Origin: Heloderma charlesbogerti
Lineage: Eukaryota; Chordata; Lepidosauria; Squamata; Helodermatidae
Reading direction: 5' to 3'
NCBI GenBank assembly: GCA_026122225.1
Contig: JANEZZ010002242.1
Span: 468,220 to 532,219, forward strand
Length of the DNA stretch: 64,000 bases
Under the pieces are notes generated by a model. That model searched no databases. It had not been told where the DNA came from and worked only from the letters and a program-made list of their open reading frames with translations. The position numbers and the translations under genes are program-made. This document shows, piece after piece, positions 23,118 to 33,999 of this stretch (within the stretch, counting starts at the first letter, position 1; every line of letters starts with the position of its first letter).

Positions 23118-24450
23118 CTGATGGATGACCTTTATTGAGACAGGGACAGGGGGAGTGCAACCCTGTTAATTCTGTTTGATCTCTCATCGGCTTTTGATAC
23201 CATCGATCATGGTATCCTCCTGGATTGACTCCGTGGGATGGGTATTGGAGGCACTGTGCTACAGGGGTTCCGGTCCTACCTACGGGGCCAATTTCAGAGA
23301 GTAACATTGGGTGACTATTCCTCTGCCCCTTGGCAATTGAGCTATGGGGTGCTGCAGGATACCATCTTGCCCCAAATGTTGTTTAACGTCTATATGAAGC
23401 TGCTGGGAGCGATCATTAGGGGATTTGGGGCTAAATGCCATCAGTATGCTGATGACACGCAGCTGTATCTCCCTGTGACATCTGAATCAGGAGAGGCTGT
23501 GCAAGTCCTGAATCAGTGCCTAGACTCAGTAATGGGCTGGATGAGGGCCAATAAACTAAAGCTGAATCCTGGCAAGCGGAAGCCCTGTGGGTGAGTGGTT
23601 CCCAGCTCTGGGAGACAGGTTCATTGCCTGTTCTGGATGGGGTTGTACTCCCTCTGAAAGATCAGGTCGGTAGTCTGGGGGTACTCCTAGATCCATCATT
23701 GTTGCTTGAGGCCCAAGTGGTCACGGCGGCTCGGAGTGCCTTTTACCAGCTTCAGCTGGTTCACCAGCTACTGCCTCTCCTGGACAGGGATAGCTTGACC
23801 ATGGTGGTACAGGCATTAGTAACCTCAAGACTGGATTACTGCAATGCGCTCTATGTAGGGCTGCCCTTAAGGCTGGTCTGGAAGCTGGAGCTAGTGCAGA
23901 ATGCAGCAGCTCGGCTGTTGTCGGGAGCTATCTCTTTTCAGCGTGTAACTCCTTTGCTGAGGGAAGTGCACTGGCTGCCTATTTGCTACCTGGCCAGGTT
24001 TAAGGTATTAGTACTAGTGTACAAAGCCCTAAACAACTTGGGACCAGGGTACTTGAGAGAGCACCTCCTTCCCTACCAACCTGCCCAGTCACTGAGGTCA
24101 TCAGAGGGCTTGCTCCTGGTGGTTCCACATGGACCCATGGCCTGGTTGGAGTCCACCAGGAAAAGAGCCTTCAGAGTGGTGTCCCCCTTCCTGTGGAATT
24201 GCCTACCTTTAGAGGTCAGGCAGGCGCCAACATTGTGTTCCTTCCGGCGCCTCCTGAAGACGTTGTTCCTTCAAGAGGCCTTCCTTGCATGACCAGATGT
24301 GGTTTGTTAAACTCCATTTTGTTGGGGTTTGCCTTAAAAAAAAAATGTTTTAACTCTTTTAACCATTGTTTTATTCTTTTATCATGTTGTTCACCACTCC
24401 AAAATCTTCTGATAAAGAGCGGTATATAAATATTGTAAATAAAATAAATA

Positions 24451-25440
24451 AATATAACATTTCTCTACCACCCGATAGCCAAAGCTGATACCACTCAATA
24501 GCCAAATATTTCTACTCCACTAAAACAGCTACTTTTGACCTGAAATCCGAGACTGGAAAATATTTGGCACCAAACTAATTTTGCCTGTTCTCTTTAGTTA
24601 AGGGGGTAATACTTAACCATTTTTTTCTTCCAATGGGGAGTACTCTTCTGTGAAACTGTACAAAGAGATTATCAGCCTTGAGGCCCAACCCCACACATCC
24701 TTGCTCCAAAGTCTGGATTGGCCATGGTGACTATCATGTCGACATGGGCTGCAGGCAGATAATGGTAGAGGGTGGTATAATGGAGGTGGTCATTTCCTAT
24801 GGTTTCTTTGTCCCATCACCACCTCTGACAAAACAGGGTTTTTGAAGCAAACCTGAAAAACCTGTGACCAGAAATGATAGAGATATCAATGTGCAGCCCT
24901 TGGGCAACAATGCTTCTATTCAGGATCAACACAGACATTACTTTAAATGTGTGTCTAGCAGCTATGTCTTCTTTTCTTTATTTTCCATTTTTACTCTACA
25001 GTAGGTGCAGGGGGGCCTGATCAGATCTTAAAAGCCCCTCTGCTCCCCACTTTAGGGGCCTGATCTGGATCAGACCATAGTGGGCACTGTTGGGCCAGCA
25101 ATTGGCTATACCTGCCTGTTACAAGCTGGAGAGGAAGATTAGCTAAGGCATGGAAGAGAGGCGCATACCGTGCTAACAGTCACCCTCCGCCCACCCAACC
25201 ACCCACCCACCCTTCCTTTCCTTGGGCTGTACTATTATCGCCACCAGTCATGAGGTCTGCCCAGCTATTTCACCACTTTCGGGGGGAGACTGATGGAAGC
25301 ACTTCACAGCTGCCTAGCAACCTCTCACACACTTCCCAACCACTTCTGAATGGGGAAAACATGGCAGGCAGTTGTTGGGCAACTCCTCCTTGCTGCGGCC
25401 AGTATCACATGGTGGAGCTGATACTTACCATAAGCTGATA
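24451..25440. other. No gene seen
   Basis: A reversed L2-tail motif (CTACCACCCGATAGCC) lies at about 24464-24482. Beyond that I see unique sequence, with a CCACC-rich patch at 25185-25215. Confidence 0.35.
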
Positions 25441-25796
25441 CTTATGTTTTTAACACAGACGCAAATGGTGTATTGGGCGCCGTTTGCAGCCGTAAAGCCC
25501 TGGGTTTACCCTACTTGCAGCCGTTTACAGCTCTATTTACATAAAAACCAGCGCTTTATTGCCGCAAGTGGCATCCACTATGCCATTTGTAGCTGTATTA
25601 AGCCAAGGAATACGGTAATGGCAGACATCATTACCGTATCACCAGCGCCATGGAGCAGGAGTGCGGCTCCGTGAAATCCTCCAGATGCGCAGCAGCCCTG
25701 GAGGATTCTGGGGGGGGGGGGGAAGGAATGGATCGCCTCGCACACACCCCGTGGACACCGTTGCGGGATGGACGGTGAGTGATCTGCCCACCCCTA
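25441..25796 (-). mobile_element. Family A-like element, copy A4, left end not resolved
   Basis: The right part matches family A: GGAATGGATCGCCTCGCAC, then GGACGGTGAGTGATCTGCCC and the terminus CCACCCCTA at 25796. The interior has GACGCAAATGGTG and GCCATTTGTAGC arms and a palindromic TACGGTAATGGCAGACATCATTACCGTA block. No TAGGG left terminus or target duplication is visible, so the copy is truncated or diverged. It abuts a reversed L2 fragment. Confidence 0.6.
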
Positions 25797-26115
25797 TAAA
25801 ACACACAAACAAACAGTATACATGAAGACAACATATATCTAAAAACAACATGGAGCAGTCAGCAATAACCATAAGACAAATCCAGGACTGATTAAAAACT
25901 CATCATATACTGCCAAATATCTGAGAAAAGAGATAGGTCTTAATCTGGTGCTGAAAAGATAACAATGATGGCATCAGGCGGACCTTGTTGGGGAAATCAT
26001 TCCACAGTTGGGGGGCCACCACTGAGAAGGCCCTCTCGCTCATTGCCACCTGCCAAGCTTCCCTTGGAGGAGGCACCTGGAGGAGGGCCTTGGATGCTGA
26101 GTTCAGGTTCATGTC
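25797..26115 (-). mobile_element. L2-like LINE, C-terminal and 3' UTR fragment
   Basis: The minus strand encodes SASKALLQVPPPREAWQVAM followed by SERAFSVVAPQLWNDFPNKV, the L2 C-terminal block also seen at 2943. The 3' UTR direction runs toward 25797. Confidence 0.8.
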
Positions 26116-27039
26116 AGAAGAGGCACAATTTAAATGTGTCTATGCATTTCAAGCCTGCTGTACTATCTGCAGTGACTATGTGGGAGACTTCCCTAACCAG
26201 CTCATAGATTTGCAGACCACACAATTTGAAGCCTGCAGGGACAGGGGACAGGGGAGGGGAGTGTTGTGCTGTACCTCCAGAGGGGAGTGGAGTGGACAGA
26301 CCCCCAACCTCAGGGGGCTAGAGGGGTGCACCATGGGAAGGGGCATGCCTAAGGGACCCAACAGGCACGGCTTCACTCAGCCAGGCAGGCACAATGTGTC
26401 TAACTCTGGCAGCTGCATAACTTTGCTTGAAGGCTTTGCTGTATCAAACTAAGGGATATTCCACCCATGCAAAGCTGGGTATATTCACCAGTAAATTATA
26501 GAATAAACAATTTTGCTAACGTTGAACTTTTGAGCTGATTTTTGAATCCACATAACTGCACATTATTCCATCATAAGCAGCCAGGTTTGTATCACTCCCC
26601 TTCTAAATGCCTTTACTGAATGGAGCTGGAGGAAAAAGGCAGATACATCTGGATAATGGGCCTGGAGGTACTATGTCAAGGACATCGTGTTAGCTTGGGG
26701 ATGCCTACACAGCCTGTGACTCACCAGGCCAAATGCAGCCTATTAGCCATGTATGACAGCCCATCAGGGAATCGATAAAACTCATTTTGCTGCCTGCCCA
26801 GGATTGCAAAACCTGGATGGTTTCAAGAATCTTGAAGGTGGGTCTGTTGTGTAGGTCTTCAAACCTTGGTTTAAAAAACTCACTGACTGTTTTGCCATGT
26901 TTTCTGGATATATAGAGCTTTCCACATGAGGCATTTATTGTGCACTCATCATTCCCTAGTCATGGTTGTTTTCAGGTTTTTTGGATACTGTTGAGACCTT
27001 CCAGTTTTGCTTTTGTTTCTAAACAGCATTTTCAGCAAG
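26116..27039. other. No gene seen
   Basis: The 155-codon plus-strand frame (25985-26452) begins in the antisense of the L2 fragment and continues through unique DNA with no domain I recognise. It is not called as a gene. Confidence 0.35.
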
Positions 27040-27047
27040 GTTTTTTT

Positions 27048-27613
27048 TAGGGATGTTGGAGAATTTCACCACGGATTCCAGGGAGGCCAAATGCCAGCGC
27101 ATTCGGCCCCCCAGAATCCATGGTGGAACAAAGCCACCTGCCCCACCACCCCGCGAAATAGGCCTGGAACGGAGCCTACCTTTGTCGGCCGTTCCAGTGC
27201 TCCTCGAATGGCAGCCGCATTTGCGGCCGCCATTCTCTTCCTTTTGAATGGCCTTGATAGGCTATGTAAATATATACATAGCCTATCATGGCAATAGGCA
27301 AGAACGCAAATGGCAGCCGCTGTAGCCACTGCCATTTGCGTCCCTGTCTTTTGCCGTGATAGGCTACATATATATTTACGTAGCCTATCATGGCAAAAGA
27401 CAGGGATGCAAATGGCGGCTACGGCAGCTGCCCTTTGTGTCCCTGCGCAGCCCAGCGGCCAGATGTCTGGCTGCGGGCAGCCTGGCCAGCGGCTCTGCGG
27501 AGTCGCCACAGAGTGGAGCCGGCTGGGGAGAATTTCAGGGGGAGGAATGGAGTGCTTCCCCCCCACTGCGAATGACCCTGGACGAAACGGTGAGTCAGTT
27601 TCATACATCCCTA
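27048..27613 (-). mobile_element. Family A hAT-like element, copy A5
   Basis: The 566-bp element has ends TAGGGATGTTGGAGAATTTC and TTTCATACATCCCTA. The perfect 8-bp duplication GTTTTTTT lies at 27040-27047 and 27614-27621. The hairpin series at 27247-27425 has GATAGGCTATGTAAATA and GATAGGCTACATATATATTTACGTAGCC arms, flanked by CAAATGGCAGCC and GCCATTTGCGTCCC arms. On the minus strand an ATG at 27233 is open for 18 codons to AAGGTAGGC. The right end has donor-like ACGGTGAGTC. Confidence 0.92.
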
Positions 27614-27621
27614 GTTTTTTT

Positions 27622-28900
27622 AGAGCAGGGAAAATGTGATATTATTTGTGAAAATGAAAGAAAATGCTTTTTCCTGCTTGTGTAATTGCACTATTCCACT
27701 ATACGATGGTGCCACCTAGAGGTTATATAGCAGAAAAGCAGGAAAGGAAACACTCCTGATGTAGTGCTTGGATCTCAGTTCTGTGACAAAACCGAAAGTA
27801 GATATAGCAGGTTAGCAGCCTCACGTAGAAAAGCTTGTAGTGTCGAGCAATTGTGATTTTTTAAAAAACAATTCTGATCAACTGGAAAAATATCTCATAG
27901 GTATTTCCTGTTCACTTCATTAGCTCTTTTAATTATGTCTTAAATGTATTATTTGTGGAAAACATCAGTATATTACTATAGTATCTCTTTTATCAGAGGA
28001 GGTCTTCTATAAAATGCCCACAATTTGGGCGGGGGGGGGGGGAAGCAAGAAAAAACCATAACAGGTCTCTTTTTCTCCATTAGCAAATATAAAGCATCTC
28101 ATCATTTTCAATTAAAGAACTTGTCGAAGTCTTTGAAAAGAGGACTTGTTTGCTTAAAATATGTGAAGGTCATGTTTGCACGGTAATAGTGAATGAGGAG
28201 GAGTCATTTATTATTTTTAAGCAGCTTGTCATTTTGCTATTATGAAGATGAATAACATTTGTTATTGCCTAATAATCCTCCTGTTGATTATGAGGGAAAA
28301 TACACTTGCAGACACCCTTATGTGCCTCCTTTGCTTTTGAGATTATTAATGGATTTTGATTAAATTTTGTAAACACTAAATTATAAGCCTTGTTCTCTGG
28401 ATGAAGTGACTGGCAGGCATGATACTAAAGCGGGCTCTGCTCTCCTGTGCTACTTCTCCAGTGCTTGCACAACGCTGCAAAAACAAAGTCCATTTTTTAT
28501 ATCGAACAGATTGTCAATGGATCATATGCTGCTCTATTACGGTTTGTTTTTGGACACCTGCATTCCTAAAGAGAGTTAATAAAGCTATAAGTTACCTGCG
28601 CAGCTCCATTTGGCATATGGCCTAATTACCTGGATCTTCTCCACATTTTCTGGAAAGTCCGAGTTTCGTTCCCAAAACAGATGGAGTCGCTCAGGAATGA
28701 CTTCATTTGTATTAATTTGTAAGACTGTCTTCTGCTATTCATCTCGCTGCCTTCATCATCCAGCAGGGCAATCATTGGAACTTATCCCTCCCGCACTCCT
28801 GTCCTGACTATTCAGACTTGGTAATGATGAAGCAAGACGTCGTCAAGTAATGTCCACTCAGAGGTAAAGAGAGCAATATTGCCATCGCTGATTCATGGGG
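27622..28900. other. Non-repetitive stretch; candidate conserved non-coding DNA
   Basis: From about 28060 to 28880 I see no LINE, SINE or MITE signature, which is unusual in this repeat-dense window. It is AT-rich with homeodomain-like ATTA/TAAT cores (for example GAGATTATTAATGG at 28339). It has no long ORF. Conservation is a guess from texture only. A 12-G run sits at 28030-28042. Confidence 0.3.
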
Positions 28901-28908
28901 TTCTTACT

Positions 28909-29716
28909 TAGGGATGTACGAAAATCACTTACCTTTTCGCAGGGGTGCTTCGCGGTGGGGGGGAGGTGCTTCGCTTCTCCCCCCGAAGTTCAGGCCAGGG
29001 GGGGGAGCCGTCCCGCCTCGCCCGGCCGAAATTCAGGCCAGGGGGGGAGGCTTCCTGCCTCGCCTGGCCAAAATTCAGGACGGGGAGAAGCGCCCCGTCT
29101 CCCCGGCCGTGAAACGAAGTGTAAAAAAAAACACCCAAACCCAAAAACCCCGTGATAGGCTACGTAACAATTAACGTAGCCTATCACGGCTAGATTTCCA
29201 AAGTCAGCCGTGATAGGCTACGTAAATCGTTACGTAGCCTATCACAGGTGACTTTGAAAAAAAAAAAAAAGATTTACGTAGACTACCGGGACCAAATAAG
29301 GAACGCAAATGGCGGTGCCCATAGAGCGCCGCCATTTGTGTACGCGCTTTTTTTTTTTTCAGAGTCACCCGTGATAGGCTACGTAACGATTTACGTAGCC
29401 TATCATGGCTGACTTTGGAAATCTAGGCGTGATAGGCTACGTTAATCGTTATGTAGCCTATCACGGTTTTTTTTTTTTTTTACACTTTGTAATGGTGGCG
29501 GCAGCAGCCAGTCGGAAGACCGGCTGCCGCCCCCGCCCCCGACGAAAAGCCAATGAACCGCCGCTGGGATCCGCCGCCGGGAGGGACATTCGCCAAAGGT
29601 AAGTCCCATCCCGGGGGGGTGGGGGGGACGGAGAATTTCACTGCCGATTTCGGGGGGCCAAATGCGTTGGCGCTCGGCCCCCCGAAGATTCAGGGAGAAA
29701 TTCTCCGCCATCCCTA
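28909..29716 (+). mobile_element. Family A hAT-like element, copy A6
   Basis: The 808-bp element has ends TAGGGATGTACGAAAATCAC and TTCTCCGCCATCCCTA. The perfect 8-bp duplication TTCTTACT lies at 28901-28908 and 29717-29724. Regions in order: a CpG-rich left end with repeated GAAATTCAGGCCAGGGGGG-like units (28980-29100); two GTGATAGGCTACGTAA hairpins (29150-29247); an A-rich spacer; an AAATGGCGGTG … CGCCGCCATTTG hairpin (29308-29341); two more GATAGGCTACGT hairpins (29370-29466); an ATG-open segment ending at a donor; and a GGCCCCCCGAA-rich right end. Minus-strand AAGGTAAGT lies near the left end. It encodes no transposase. Confidence 0.95.
29492..29598 (+). other. Exon-like segment of A6: ATG open frame into GTAAGT donor
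   Basis: The ATG at 29492 opens a frame MVAAAASRKTGCRPRPRRKA…GRDIRQ that reaches AAAGGTAAGTCC (GT at 29599) after exactly 107 nt. A7, A10 and A11 have the same 107-nt spacing and a recognisably similar N-terminus (A10 carries a stop). It may be a fossil first coding exon of the autonomous parent or of a captured gene. It could also be chance, since Ala/Arg codons come easily from GCC/GGC-rich hairpin sequence. Confidence 0.35.
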
Positions 29717-29991
29717 TTCTTACTTCGGGAAAAGATGTCTGGTGTTCTTACAACTGGCTCCAACATTTTATAATGATGATACAATAAGCACAATGACATA
29801 AGCCATAAACTGTAATTGTGCCAACCAAAATATTTTTGGTAGTGGGGATAGACTCGGCTGGGTTCAAACCTCGTAACTCTTACAAGAGTTCCAGGGAGTT
29901 ACAACTTTTCAGGACATATATCAGCCTTCCCCACTGTGGTGCCTTCCAGAAGTTTCTTTAACTCCCATCAGCCATGGCCATGTTTTGGACT

Positions 29992-30043
29992 ATCCATCCA
30001 TCCATCCATCCATCCATCCATCCATCCATCCATCCATCCATCA
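29992..30043. repeat. (ATCC)n microsatellite
   Basis: About 13 tandem TCCA units, adjoining a partial E-type MITE left arm (CAGCCTTCCCCACTG) at about 29925. Confidence 0.95.
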
Positions 30044-30232
30044 TCTATCTATCATCTCCAAAGCTGTGTGTGTCTATCTCTGTCAGGTGTCTTTTGTTCA
30101 GTCATCTGCTCATTGATGGAATTGGAATTTTTTAACCAGAATTTATTTCTACTTGCACTAATGTACATTAGTGCTAATCAGGGTGTTAGTGTTAATCACT
30201 AATGTGCTAATGCACCTTAGTTAATGTAAATC

Positions 30233-30352
30233 AGTGCATGCATAAGGTCCCAGGTTTGTTTCCTGGTATTAGCAGTTAAAAGACTCAGGTAACAGGTGAT
30301 GGAAAAACCACTGCCCAAGGCCTTGGAGAGCCAGTGCCAGGCAGAAGAGGAC
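30233..30352 (+). mobile_element. tRNA-derived SINE, partial
   Basis: GCATAAGGTCCCAGGTTTGT and TTCCTGGTATTAGCAGTTAA correspond to the B-box region and body of the SINE at 9627. The A-box part is missing or diverged. Confidence 0.65.
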
Positions 30353-30499
30353 TAGATTCATACCTACCCAACTTGGGATCCAAGTAAGCTTCTAAAGGTC
30401 ATCACCAGCACTGAATACAGTATGCGAAGCCTGGGAACTCTGGATGATGCAAATGCCTGCCTAACTACCACATTTCCAGACAAATCACAAGGTTTGAAC

Positions 30500-30944
30500 T
30501 AGGGATGGGTGAAACGCCCACGCCTCCCTGTTTGCCAGACCCTTTCACTTACCCAGCCCTCTTTGGCCCACTGGGTGAGCAACTGTGGGTGCTGAGCGAG
30601 CAGCACGTGGTTCCTCTTCTTCCCATGAGCCACCATTTTGTGTAAAAATTGGGGGTAAACTGCTTACGTAAATTGTGAGTTCTGCAAAATGATGGCCATA
30701 AATAGCTCCATTTTTGCAAAATTACAGACCATTTATGCCTGTAGTTTTGCATAAAGGGCGCTATTTACAGCTGCCATGATTTATGTAAATAGCTCACCTG
30801 CGATTTCTATGTAAAACAGTGTTCATGGGTAAATGGGGATCCCCACGTCTCAGTGCACGCTGAGTTGGGAAAGCACAGGGATCCGTGGACTCGTGCCTGC
30901 AGGGCTGAGCTCAAGTCCCAACCAGATATCCTCTGGCTTCGCTA
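30500..30944. mobile_element. Probable hAT-like element with internal hairpins
   Basis: The left end is TAGGGATGGGTGAAACG. The proposed right end is CTTCGCTA, with flanks GTTTGAAC (30492-30499) and CTTTGAAC (30945-30952) matching at 7 of 8. The interior has CATAAATAGCTCC, TTTTGCAAAATTACAG and CGCTATTTACAGC inverted motifs that resemble degraded family A hairpins. Confidence 0.5.
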
Positions 30945-30952
30945 CTTTGAAC

Positions 30953-32088
30953 TGGCTAGTCTATACCCTGCCTTGGCAGGAAACATGGCTCGAAGCATCC
31001 TCACTCCAAGACAGATCAGCATGTTAAGTCATGCTCCAAGGAGGCACCTAATTATTTAGGCTTTCCATTCCAAATTCTATTTTTGCTGACAGTTTTTTTG
31101 GTCTCTGGGGTTCCTAATAACCATCATGTAGCCAGCCAGTTGGTCTCCCCATCATGGCTTGGAGCTCAAGAGTCTGGCCATTTGACTGGTTCTGGTCTGG
31201 AAAATGCGATGCTCAAATGTGTCCAAACTGCCAAGGTGTTTCTGGCCAGAAGCCTGTAGACCAGAGGGTAACCTACCTGTGCCCTCAGGGATTTTCCAAA
31301 CATCCATGACCAACCAGGAAATACATTTATTCATGTTCCCTTTACTCTGAAACAAAGGAAATATACCCACTTTGACTTCCTTTCTCTTTGTCTTGATATT
31401 CCTCTTGATCTATCCATTCTGCCCAACAACACATAGCCTAACCTGTGCCATTGTCATGTAGAGCCTCCCAAGCCCTGCCTTACCATTTCCCCATTCCTCA
31501 CCTGGCAAAGCAGAATTCCTGGACACCATCTTTCACTCTATCATTGCTAGTGTCCCAGTCTAATGCTAACGCAACACTAACCAAACCGTCATCTTTCTGT
31601 AAATATCTATGGCACGATCAAGTGGTGTTATTTGATTGTATTCTCTTCCCATTTGAAGACATTATTTTCCCCATTTTGTTGAAGTACAGTGCATAGTCTC
31701 CTATGTGCATGCCACACTTCTGTACAAGATCTACTGTAATTCTGGGTTCATCAGACACATATACACATGTGAGTTTGCACATAGGTGAACAAGGACAAGT
31801 GGTAACTGTAATCATTTCAATACAAGAAGTTGGAGAGTGTGCACAGCTCATTCCACAGAAAGCCATGGGATATTCAAGAGACTCATTTGGCTGGATCATG
31901 CCTTTAGTGAAAAGTTACATGATCTACCATGTCAGTGTTTTTTTTAAAAAATCAGACTTCTGTTTCAGTTCTGATCAATCAGACATTTTGGATGCTTTTC
32001 AAAGCCACTTGGATCAATGAGGCTGAAGCTGTACTTTATATCATAACCCAGAATACATTTTAGAGGTTAATTTTCATAGCACTGAAGC
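30953..32088. other. No gene seen; unique sequence
   Basis: No repeat or protein family was recognised. Short overlapping frames on both strands are of the size expected by chance. Confidence 0.35.
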
Positions 32089-32348
32089 TGTTGTTGTTGT
32101 TGTTCAGTTGTTAAGTCATGTCCGACTCTTCGTGACCCCATGGACCATAGCACGCCAGGCCTTCCTGTCCTCCGCTCTCTCCCGGAGTGTGCTCAAGTTC
32201 ATATTCATTGCATCGGTGATGCTATCTAGCCATCTCATCCTCTGCCGTCCCCTTCTCCTTTTGCCTTCAATCTTTCCCAGCAGCAGGGTCTTTTCCAGTG
32301 ACTTTTCTCTTTGCATTAAGCGGCCAAAATATTTCAGCTTCAGTACTA
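32089..32348 (-). mobile_element. BovB (RTE) LINE 3' fragment
   Basis: The minus strand encodes REKSLEKTLLLGKIEGKRRR, then GRQRMRWLDSITDAMNM…HGVTKSRT, as in the copies at 8570 and 58507. The 3' end is the GTTGTTGTTGTTGTTCAG tail at 32089. The 5' truncation point is near CTTCAGTACTATGTG. Confidence 0.9.
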
Positions 32349-33352
32349 TGTGCCAAAAAAATAAATAAAAAAATCACGCAAGCAAAGAATACAGTTCTGC
32401 TGTTGCATGCTTGATTTGCCTCTTTTTTAATGCAGTGTAGGTGAAAATCTTTGAAAGTACAGCCCCTAAAGCTATAATTTTGAACGGGTACTAATCACAG
32501 ACCTAACAATTGCTGACAAGTTTCCATGTCTGCATTTTTTGGACATTTAAATAATGTTCTTCTCATTAAAATATTCAGAATGAAAAAGAAAAGAGGATTC
32601 ATCATTAATGTTTTATGACATTAATGACAACCCCCCCCCTTTCATTTTCTGATCACAGAATACAGGCAAAGCAAGCTGCACACATTCTAATCTTCTCAGT
32701 TTAAATTCATGGTGAGATACAGGAATATTTGCCACTGAGGATACACTCAACACTCAGCCAAAGCATATCCCAGCTCTCATACCAGTATGAGACATGAGTT
32801 TCCATACACTGCTTAGCACACTGACACTTGATATTTTAGGTATACACAAATCTTAAACAACAAAGATTTAAGACTTGTTAGACCTTAAAGAGTAACAATC
32901 TTATCTGAGTATACATTTTTGTGGACTGTAGCCCACTTCATCAGGTGTCTGGAGAGCAAAAGACTGCTGAGTTAAATTTCTCCAGTGAGTTTAATTGTAT
33001 TGTCAAAGGCTTGAATAAATGATTTTTTTTTAAAATCACACTACATGTGTTAATTGGCTTACATCCTGCCAGGGTATTTGTGTTATCAGCAATAATGATG
33101 TGATTGTCACTTTCTGCATTTAATTTCCTTCTGATCTCACTATTTACAGTTCTCCACCCCTACCCCACCCCCCAACCACCATATCTACTGTATATAAACT
33201 TGAAACTCACCATAATATTCCATGCATCTGATGAAGTGAGCTATAGTCCACAATGCCGAAATAAATGTGTTAGTCTTTAAGGTGCCACAAGACTCTTAAT
33301 TGTGTTTGCTGCAATATCCTAACATGGCTACCCCTCTGGAAATGGTTTCAAA
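32349..33352. other. No gene; two inverted copies of an interspersed repeat tail
   Basis: At 33225-33320, GCATCTGATGAAGTGAGCTA then TTAGTCTTTAAGGTGCCACA is a repeat tail widely seen in amniotes. A diverged reversed copy lies at 32860-32965 (AGACTTGTTAGACCTTAAAG … CCCACTTCATCAGGTGTC). I cannot name the family with certainty. The sequence between them looks unique. Confidence 0.5.
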
Positions 33353-33656
33353 TCTTAAGAAGATCCCTGGTGGATCAGACCAAAGACCCATCCCTTCCAG
33401 CATCCAGTCTGGTTTCCAACATATAAACCAGAATATTCTGGGAAACATCAGCAGGACATAGAGGGCAACAACTTTTCTTGGTTGTTGGTATTCAGCAGAT
33501 TATTGTTTCTCGACATGGAAGTTTTGCTTAGTTATATCATCACTGATAGACTTTGATAGAACTGTCCTCTATGAATTATCTAACCTTTTTTTTAAAAGCC
33601 ATCCAAGCTAGTGAAGATCATCACAACATCTTGTGGCAGAGTGAATCTCCCCATGT
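33353..33656 (-). mobile_element. CR1-like LINE 3' fragment
   Basis: CTTAAGAAGATCCCTGGTGG then ATCAGACCAAAGACCCATC is the reversed CR1 tail. Farther on, AAAGCCATCCAAGCTAGTGA and ATCATCACAACATCTTGTGG match the reversed end of the CR1 coding region and UTR at 330-380. It is decayed. Confidence 0.65.
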
Positions 33657-33689
33657 AATGTATGGAGAGGACCAAAATGGACATTGGAA

Positions 33690-33992
33690 ACTACAGGCAG
33701 GAGAGACATTTGTTCAGTTTAAAAATGCATATATTAGGAGAAATTGCATTAAAAATGCATTACTTTAGGAATTTTGCTTGCAAAAAATGTGTATATTAGG
33801 CAAAAATGCATGCAAAAATGCATGCATTAGGAGAAATGTGCACAAAAATACCTATGAACTTTAAAAAAAACAAAATGATCAAAATTCGAAATGAAGCAAA
33901 CTTAAGACTGGAGAAACTCTCAAAGTCTGAGATGAATTTTACTTAAGATTGGAAAAATGAGAAATCAAAATGGACAGGCTCATCCACTGCTA
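33690..33992 (-). mobile_element. Family B hAT-like MITE, reversed and partial
   Basis: Repeated AAAAATGCATATATTAGGAG and GCATGCATTAGGAGAAATG motifs and an end AAATGGACAGGCTCATCCAC mirror the TAGGGATGGATGAATTTGTC end of the copy at 14807. No target duplication was resolved. Confidence 0.6.
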
Positions 33993-33999
33993 TCAGAGG

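Larger units (their letters stand above)
21649..24450 (+). pseudogene. L2-type LINE ORF2 remnant with reverse-transcriptase domain
   Basis: The protein reads, in order: TRCDLFASHFEDKIA; then after insertion A2, LRPDDVDKMLAIMRPTTCPL, VLKEAVVRPLLKKPTLD, GKVLERVVVDQLQALLEDTD and FQSGFHPGYGTESVLAALTD; then after insertion A3, an LLILFDLSSAFDTIDH-type block and PQMLFNVYMKLLGAI; then CHQYADDTQLYL, with the catalytic YADD codons at 23445-23456. The C-terminal region at 23591-24292 includes LVTSRLDYCNALYVGLP and RKRAFRVVSPFLWNCLP. The 3' UTR ends with an AATAAATAAATA tail near 24450. Stops and frameshifts (for example at 23590) show it is inactive, but it is the most complete LINE here. The 5' half, including any endonuclease, is missing. 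Confidence 0.9.

Noticed and set aside
25985..26452. 155-codon plus-strand open frame
   Set aside because: Its first third is antisense to an L2 C-terminus and the rest has no recognisable motif.
28419..28807. Short exon in the repeat-free stretch
   Set aside because: The two overlapping frames lack supporting splice signals or family resemblance; non-coding conservation is the more cautious possibility.
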